DNA from: Lactarius indigo
Lineage: Eukaryota; Basidiomycota; Agaricomycetes; Russulales; Russulaceae
Direction: 5' to 3'
NCBI GenBank assembly: GCA_025766275.1
Contig: JAFKAC010000035.1
Span: 434,001 to 498,000 of the forward strand
DNA: 64,000 nt
Below are positions 58,501-64,000 of the stretch, piece after piece. The notes under the pieces were generated by a model. It was not told the origin of the DNA and made no database searches. It saw nothing but the letters and a program-made list of their open reading frames with translations. How positions within the stretch are numbered: position 1 is the first letter of the stretch; each line of letters starts with the position of its first letter. The translations under genes and the position numbers were made by a program.

Positions 58501-61026
58501 CTTAAATCGCGCATTGATGAACATATTCCACCTACTCTGTCATACGCCTGTCGATACTGGAACGATCATCTTATCCATTTGGATTTTAAAGCCGATCTTT
58601 TTGACAAAATTCGAGCCTTCTTCGACAAGAATTTTCTCCTTTGGCTAGAGGTGCTTAGCCTGGCGAGTAGTATCCGTGTTGCTTTACCAGCCTTGTCGTC
58701 TCTGGATGCGTGGCTAGTCTCCGGTCGAGATGTGAGTGTTATTGTTGATTTGATGAGGCGGGCAAACAAATAACAATTATGATTGCAACAGGTTTCTCAT
58801 GTGGAGATAGAGAGACTGCGCGCATTCGTCAATGACGCCTCGGCCTTTGTGCGGTATTTCGGGATAGCCATAGCAAAGAGTGCTCCACATATCTATATTT
58901 CTGCTCTACCATTTGCACCGACCCGTTCTCTTGTCTCTGCACATTATTCCAACTCGTTTCCTCGAATCTTACGTATGGAACGCGGGCAGTTGTCTCATTG
59001 GCCGTCATCGGAGATAGTGATCACAAACGTTGGGGGTCAGGTTTCTTCCATCGCACTCTCACCGGATGGCCTGCGGATCGTCGCAGGTTCCGAAGACGGA
59101 ACAATTCGTATGTGGAACGCCTCTACAGGAGAGATGGTGGCAGGCCCATTTACTGGGCACACGAATTGGGTCACGTCTATGGCATTCTCGACAGATGGCC
59201 AACGTATCGTCTCAGGCTCGACCGATCGAACAGTCTGTGTGTGGAACGCTACAACTGGAGAGATAGTGACCGGCCCATTTAGTGGACACGCGGGTTCGGT
59301 CGGAGCTGTGACATTCTCGCCAGACGGCCAGCACATACTTTCAGGCTCAAACGATGGGACATTTCGTGTGTGGAACGCCATGACTGCAGAGAACCTCGCA
59401 AGCTCATTTGCCGGACACACGGATTCGATCACCTCTATTACATTCTCGCCAGATGGCCAGCGCATAGCCTCAGGCTCGAGCGATAGTACAATTCGTGTAC
59501 GCAATGTCACAACGGGAGTGAATGTTGTAGGCCCGTGTACTGGACACATGGGTCGGGTCACCTCCGTGGCATTCTCACCAGATGGCGGGCGCATAGTCTC
59601 AGCCTCTTCCGATCGAACAATTCGTGTATGGGACGCCACAACAGGAGAGAATGTCGCAGGCCCATTTTCAGGACACACGGATTGGGTCACCTCTGTAGCA
59701 TTCTCTTCGGATGGTCAGCGGATCGTCTCGAGCTCTTCCGATCGAACACTTCGTTTATGGAACGCTATGACGGGAGAGATAATGGCAGGCCCATTTATAG
59801 GACACACCAATCGGGTCATGTCTGTGGCACTCCTGCCAGATGGCCGGCGTATCGTCTCGGGCTCGAATGATCGAACGATTCGCGTGTGGAACGCTACAAC
59901 GGGAGTAAATGTCGCGGGCCCATTTCCTGGACACAGGGATTGGGTCAGATCTGTATCCTTCTCGCCAGATGGCCAGCGCGTCGTCTCAGGTTCGAATGAT
60001 CGAAAAATCCATGTGTGGAACGCCACGACGGGAGAGAAGATTGCGGGTCCGTTTTCTGGACACACGGGTCCGGTCACGTCTGTGAAATTCTCACCAGATG
60101 GCCTGTGCGTCGTCTCGGCCTCTTCAGATCGAACGATTCGCGTGTGGAACGTCATGACGGGAGATAATGTTGCAGGCCCTTTTATTGGCACGGGTCGGCT
60201 CACGTCTGTGGCATTCTCGCCGGATGGACAGCTCATTGTCTCGGGTTCGGACAATCGGACGGTTCTTGTGTACGATTCCAGGACGGGAGAGTATGTGGCA
60301 GGTCCACTTGTTGGACATACGGACTCTGTCACGTCTGTGGCATTCTCGCCAGATGGCCAGCGTATCGTCTCAGCCTCTTTTGACCGGACAATTCTTGTAT
60401 GGAACGCCACGACAGGAGAGAAAGTTGCAGGCCCGTTTACTGGACACGCGGATTCAGTCAGGTCTGTGGCATTCTTTCCGGATGGCCAGCGGATCATATC
60501 AGGCTCAAACGATGGAACAATTCGCGTGTGGGACGCCACGACGGGGGAGAATGTGGCTGGCCCATTCATCGGACACCTGGATTCAGTTAGGTCTGTGGCA
60601 CTCTCGCCAGATGGCCAACGCGTCGTCTCAAGTTCTTATGACGGAACGATTCGTGTGTGGAACACCATGACGGGAGAGAACGTGGCTGGTCCTTTTACTG
60701 GGCACACCAATTGGGTCACGTCTGTGGCATTCTCGCCAGATGGCCAGCATATTGTCTCGTCAGGATATGGGTCAATTCGTATGTTAGATGTAACGACAGG
60801 CAAGACGGAAACCACTGGACAGGTCGACTTCACTGACCAATCCAAGATGAACGACGAGGGATGGATACTTGGGAGTAATGACGAGCTTATAACGTGGATT
60901 CCGCCAGTACACAGAGGAAATCTTCATCGCCCCAGTAATACCTGGATCGTGGGCGAACATGAAACTCGCCTTGATCTTTCTACTTTCGTGTGCGGTCACA
61001 GTTGGAGTACTTGTATCAACTCCTAG
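55528..61026 (+). CDS. C2-helical-NACHT-WD40 STAND protein (HET-E/HNWD-like)
   Basis: Eleven exons: 55528-55538, 55590-55625, 55682-55737, 55796-55949, 56001-56110, 56161-56501, 56556-56606, 56667-56871, 56923-57141, 57191-58731 and 58792-61026; 1,652 residues. Residues about 27-160 resemble a C2 domain (LRVEIIVLRAHNVPNIKNRF, then TVEWNENMDPF). A helical region follows to about 400. The NACHT NTPase has a P-loop GQAGTGKSS near residue 446 and a Walker B-like ILVVVDALDES near 545. WD repeats occupy about 996-1595. STAND proteins of this type act as ligand-triggered oligomerising switches in fungal non-self recognition and programmed cell death (HET-E, HET-D in Podospora). The N-terminal effector is not a HET domain. 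Start and the 11-nt first exon are inferred from phase; the NACHT and WD parts are certain. Confidence 0.92.
59053..60815 (+). repeat. fourteen tandem WD40 units, 129-bp period
   Basis: Units of 43 residues with consensus FSPDGQRIVSGSSDRTIRVW then NATTGENVAGPFTGHTDWVT recur fourteen times, enough for two seven-bladed propellers. The nucleotide sequences stay very similar between units (CATTCTCGCCAGATGGCCAG recurs many times). Unit 9 is one residue short and lacks the GH dipeptide (reads GPFIGTGRL). Unit 14 is degenerate and closes the array. Confidence 0.93.
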
Positions 61027-61285
61027 ATAGAGTCACAGCAATAATGGGTTTTTTGCTTAGCCCGCTATAGATAGTAGTTGCGAGGCAATAAAGAATTATC
61101 TCGAAGGAAAGACGTAAACAAGTCACGAGTTAGATGAGAGTGCGGTAAGGCGCTGAAGCTCTAAGGCGACATGCGGGGCCGGTACAGTATATTATCGAGG
61201 ACGCAACGGAAACTTAACAAGGCAGAACGAGACACGTAAAGACAAGAGGGAAAGAGAAGACGCGGGGACCCGGCAAGTATATACA

Positions 61286-62292
61286 CTAACGGCGGGCGTA
61301 CGGATCGAGTGCGACCAAATCGTGTATGAGCTGCTCGAGGTACGTTTCGTTGGCGTGGCCCATTACACCAAGTGTCGGTGACCACTGCACGCCATCCGCA
61401 GCCCAGCGCCACTTCTATCGAGCCATCCCAGTCAGGTCAAACGTACATCAAAATGAGAGCAATAAAAGGACAGACGATATAGCGGATGAGCTCCTTATCG
61501 CGAGGCATGACGGTGCGCCATGCCCCCGGACCACCGCAGTATATGCGATACGAATCAAGCGCATATGGGCCACTTCCAGGGAGATGCGAGACTGGCGTCG
61601 GTGGTTCGGAGTGACGCTTTTTCGTCGCCGTCGTGGGTGGCTCTTGCTCTTCGGGTGGATGTCGCTGCTCAGGACTGTCGAGATACGCGGCGGATAGGGC
61701 AATAAGGCGTTTTGCGCGGGTAGATTGGAGGCCGAGGCAGCGGATGCAGTCCTCGAGCTCGGCGTGATCAGCTAGCCACGACCAAACTCAGCGCGTGAAC
61801 AAGAATAACGAGTAGACTATGGGTAGGTCACCTTGGGCGAGTGCCTCGGGCGTCGGCCAGCGCTCCATAAGCTTCCAGAATATGGGCACGGCGACACGTC
61901 CTGCGGTCTTGTTGAGGAGCATCACCGCGACAAGGAGCTTCCATGGGTCGTCAGCAACGCATTCTAGTGCAGACGACTAAGAATGGTGAATAAAAATAAA
62001 GGGACGCCTGTGGCAGCACACCTTGAATAAGGACAGGTTTTGCGTTGAGCAACCGCTCGTATCTGTCGAGAGATGTGAGGAAGAAGGCGGCGAAGCCCGG
62101 AGAGTCGGTCAGTAGACGGAGGTGTTCCCGCTGAACTGCGTCTCTCGTGCACGGGTTGGTGAGGTCGCCGACGATTAAGAGCAACTTTTGTTTGGCGGTT
62201 TCGAGCATCGAAATTGGCGGGCCATCGGTGTCGGGTTGATAGGGTGGAGGAAAGAACTTTGAGGAGGATGGGAACGTGACTGGCTCTGGCAT
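61286..62292 (-). CDS. MBD4-like thymine DNA glycosylase (HhH-GPD)
   Basis: Exons 62292-62022, 61963-61832, 61771-61476 and 61414-61286 give 275 residues. The catalytic domain matches the C-terminal half of MBD4: ECVADDPWKLLVAVMLLNKT, GRVAVPIFWKLMERWPTPEA, CIRCLGLQSTRAKRLIALS, a helix-hairpin-helix ending LPGSGPYALDSYRIYCGG that supplies the catalytic Asp, and PRDKELIRYIKWRWAADG. It removes T (or U) from G:T mismatches arising by deamination of 5-methylcytosine. No methyl-CpG-binding domain is visible. The first in-frame ATG is at 62292; the frame continues upstream to 62451 with plausible residues (WSVETSLTSKRKLLC) but no ATG before a stop, so an extra upstream exon is possible. The start codon is 167 bp from the divergent Axl2-like gene. 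Confidence 0.85.
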
Positions 62293-62459
62293 GCAGAGGA
62301 GTTTCCTTTTCGAGGTCAGGCTTGTTTCAACACTCCAACTCCCGTCGTCGCTGCGCCGCCGCCAGCCGCCATTCTCGTCGTCGTACTCAACAGCGAGGTC
62401 GCTGGACGACACCGCGCCTGTGCCTTTCGGCGTCTCACCTTCCTTCGAATCCCATCCCT

Positions 62460-64000
62460 ATGTTCATCGTTCTTTTCTTTCTCTCGGCTCACATCCTCAC
62501 CCTTGTGCTCGCCTCCTCCTCGGTTTCTGTGCTCTTCCCGCTCGACAGCCAGCTCCCACCCATCGCCCGTGTCGGCTCCTCGTACTCCTGGAGATTTGCG
62601 GAGGGCAGTTTCCTGTCTGAGACGAACGCGTCACTCGTCTACTCGACTTCGCTTCTCCCAGCCTGGCTCGCGTTCGACCCTGCCACTCGGACCTTCAGCG
62701 GAACTCCTGCTCAGGAAGACGAGGGTACGCCCCGCATCAAAGTCCTGGCGACAGACCCGGAGACCTCTGACTCTGCGGCCTCTCCCGTCTCGATCTGTGT
62801 CACGCCATACCCTGCCCCGGACCTCGCCAAACCTGTTGCCTCGCAGTTCAGACCTGATAATCCCTCGCTCTCGTCTGTCTTTCTGCTCTCAGACCACTCT
62901 GCGCTCATGAAGACGGAAATCCCGACACTCCGGATTCCGTCCAGCTGGTCCTTTAGCATTGGCTTCGACGGCAACACATTTACGAGTCCCGATGACACCC
63001 GCTATGCCGCATTGCAGGCCGACGGCTCCCCTCTACCACCCTGGATGGAGTTTGACTCTGACGGGATAACCCTGGACGGCGTGGCCCCTCCTCTGCACAT
63101 ACACCCTACACCCTATTTCCTCGAGCTCGTTTTGCATGCCTCTGACCAGTTCGGCTTCTCCGCTGCATCTGTGCCTTTCAACGTCGTCATCGCGTCCCGT
63201 GAGCTGCACTTGTCCCCTGCAGGTCTCCCTACAATCAACATAACTAAGTCATCGTCCTTCGACATCTTACTCACCTCACCAATAGACTTTGCTGGCGTAT
63301 TTGTCGACAACGCCCCCATTGAACCTAGCGACGTGGCTTCGGTTGTCATTGATACCTCATCGCACAGTTGGATTCACTATGACGCGGGCTCACGTCGGCT
63401 TACCGGGCAGCTCCCTGATGATATTGTCCTCCCTGTCGTCCTCACTACGGTATTCAATCAGACTTTGAACACCCAACTCAAGCTTGCAGCTGTCCCCTCG
63501 TTCTTCTCTCAGGACCCGCTTCCTCCCCTCCTTGCGACACCTGGCAATGACGTGGACTTTAGCTTGTCGGCATTCTTCTCAAACGCTACACAAGGGGAGG
63601 CTGCTGATCTGGTCGCCTCGTTCGATCCCCCGGATGCAGCAACTTACTTGAATCTCGAAACGAACTCTGCTATCTTATCTGGTACAATCCCATCCGGCCA
63701 AAATTATAGTTCCATCGTCGTCTCGTTCACCGCCTACTCTCGTTTGACGCACTCGGTATCGCACACTACTCTATCCATCTCGCTCACTCCCGCAGACTAC
63801 GGACATAGACAACCAACTGCGGGATCGCAGCACCACGCCTCGCGCAAGAAGCTCGCTCTTGGATTGGGAATAGCCTTTGGTCTGCTAGGGGGAATATTTG
63901 GACTTAGCCTACTACTCGCGGCACTCCGCGGTTGTGCGCACCCGCCGGACCCTGCGCTCTCAGGTCCGGCCGCGACGCGTGCAATGACGGAGAACGAACG
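62460..64000 (+). CDS. AXL2: Axl2-like cadherin-fold type I membrane protein, 3' end outside the window
   Basis: One open frame from ATG 62460 to the window edge, 513 codons, no intron needed. A signal peptide (MFIVLFFLSAHILTLVLASS) is followed by two or more dystroglycan-type cadherin-like modules (SYSWRFAEGSFLSETN ... LPAWLAFDPATRTFSGTPA; then PPWMEFDSDGITLDGVAPP; SWIHYDAGSRRLTGQLPDD), several N-glycosylation sequons, and a membrane segment LALGLGIAFGLLGGIFGLSL followed by CAHPPDP at the start of the cytoplasmic tail. In yeast Axl2 marks the axial bud site and recruits septin-associated proteins; filamentous fungi use it at septa and conidiophores. The tail, usually long, is cut off here. 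Confidence 0.9.
   Translation, partial: MFIVLFFLSAHILTLVLASSSVSVLFPLDSQLPPIARVGSSYSWRFAEGSFLSETNASLVYSTSLLPAWLAFDPATRTFSGTPAQEDEGTPRIKVLATDPETSDSAASPVSICVTPYPAPDLAKPVASQFRPDNPSLSSVFLLSDHSALMKTEIPTLRIPSSWSFSIGFDGNTFTSPDDTRYAALQADGSPLPPWMEFDSDGITLDGVAPPLHIHPTPYFLELVLHASDQFGFSAASVPFNVVIASRELHLSPAGLPTINITKSSSFDILLTSPIDFAGVFVDNAPIEPSDVASVVIDTSSHSWIHYDAGSRRLTGQLPDDIVLPVVLTTVFNQTLNTQLKLAAVPSFFSQDPLPPLLATPGNDVDFSLSAFFSNATQGEAADLVASFDPPDAATYLNLETNSAILSGTIPSGQNYSSIVVSFTAYSRLTHSVSHTTLSISLTPADYGHRQPTAGSQHHASRKKLALGLGIAFGLLGGIFGLSLLLAALRGCAHPPDPALSGPAATRAMTENE

Noticed and set aside
58732..58791. End of the NACHT gene at the TAA near 58771 and a separate WD40 gene starting at the ATG at 58783
   Set aside because: A GTGAGT donor at 58732 and an acceptor at 58791 join the two parts in phase, giving the usual NACHT-WD40 fusion.
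59037..60569. Long open frames antisense to the WD40 array
   Set aside because: They are periodic shadows of the 129-bp repeat; the sense strand is a clear WD40 protein.
62410..62412. Glycosylase start at the GTG at 62412
   Set aside because: Nuclear genes rarely start at GTG; the first in-frame ATG is at 62292. The upstream frame was kept only as a possible extra exon.
1..64000. CRISPR arrays, rRNA, bacterial-type operons or riboswitches
   Set aside because: None seen; the DNA is eukaryotic nuclear, and all repeats found are minisatellites, LTRs, an inverted-repeat element or coding repeats.

Overview
This is nuclear DNA of a filamentous basidiomycete. Genes are cut by many 40-75 bp GT-AG introns, and the products (Kap123 importin, mitochondrial class 2 DHODH, Con-6, Dal5-type permease, NACHT-WD40 STAND protein, Axl2-like protein) are typical of Agaricomycetes. 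The mix of STAND genes, GDSG-protease relatives and chromodomain Ty3/gypsy elements would suit a Rhizoctonia/Ceratobasidium-like fungus, but the sequence alone does not fix the genus.

Left half (1-27.9 kb) is repeat-rich and gene-poor. It holds: a decayed Ty3/gypsy element (1-6.1 kb, minus strand, cut by the window edge); an 81-bp minisatellite with a palindromic core (6.4-6.9 kb); a dead trypsin-like protease gene (7.4-9.2 kb); a nest of three LTRs with a reverse-transcriptase scrap and a second, 5'-truncated protease copy (9.3-11.8 kb); a GATA zinc-finger gene (13.6-14.7 kb); nearly 5 kb with no convincing gene; a 1.8-kb inverted-repeat element with a very GC-rich tandem-repeat core (19.5-21.3 kb); then a Con-6 gene and a small membrane-protein gene (25-26.4 kb).

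Right half (28-64 kb) is a dense gene array. Two divergent genes of unknown function (28.0-33.8 kb minus, 34.5-36.7 kb plus) look like paralogues; one carries a 1,480-residue proline-rich tail. Then come a small basic protein, dihydroorotate dehydrogenase, a BTB protein, a secreted cysteine-containing protein, a Dcr2-like phosphatase, a Kap123 importin, a 17-exon MFS permease with 10-, 19- and 20-nt exons, a 1,652-residue C2-helical-NACHT-WD40 protein, an MBD4-like thymine DNA glycosylase, and the 5' part of an Axl2-like membrane protein.

Themes: (i) housekeeping genes for pyrimidine synthesis, nuclear import and base-excision repair; (ii) a candidate self/non-self recognition gene whose 14 near-identical WD units suggest fast repeat evolution; (iii) CGA-to-TGA stops in the dead elements, as expected from CpG deamination, the lesion that an MBD4-type enzyme repairs. 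Exon coordinates were built by hand from splice motifs, reading frame and family resemblance; no search or transcript data were available.
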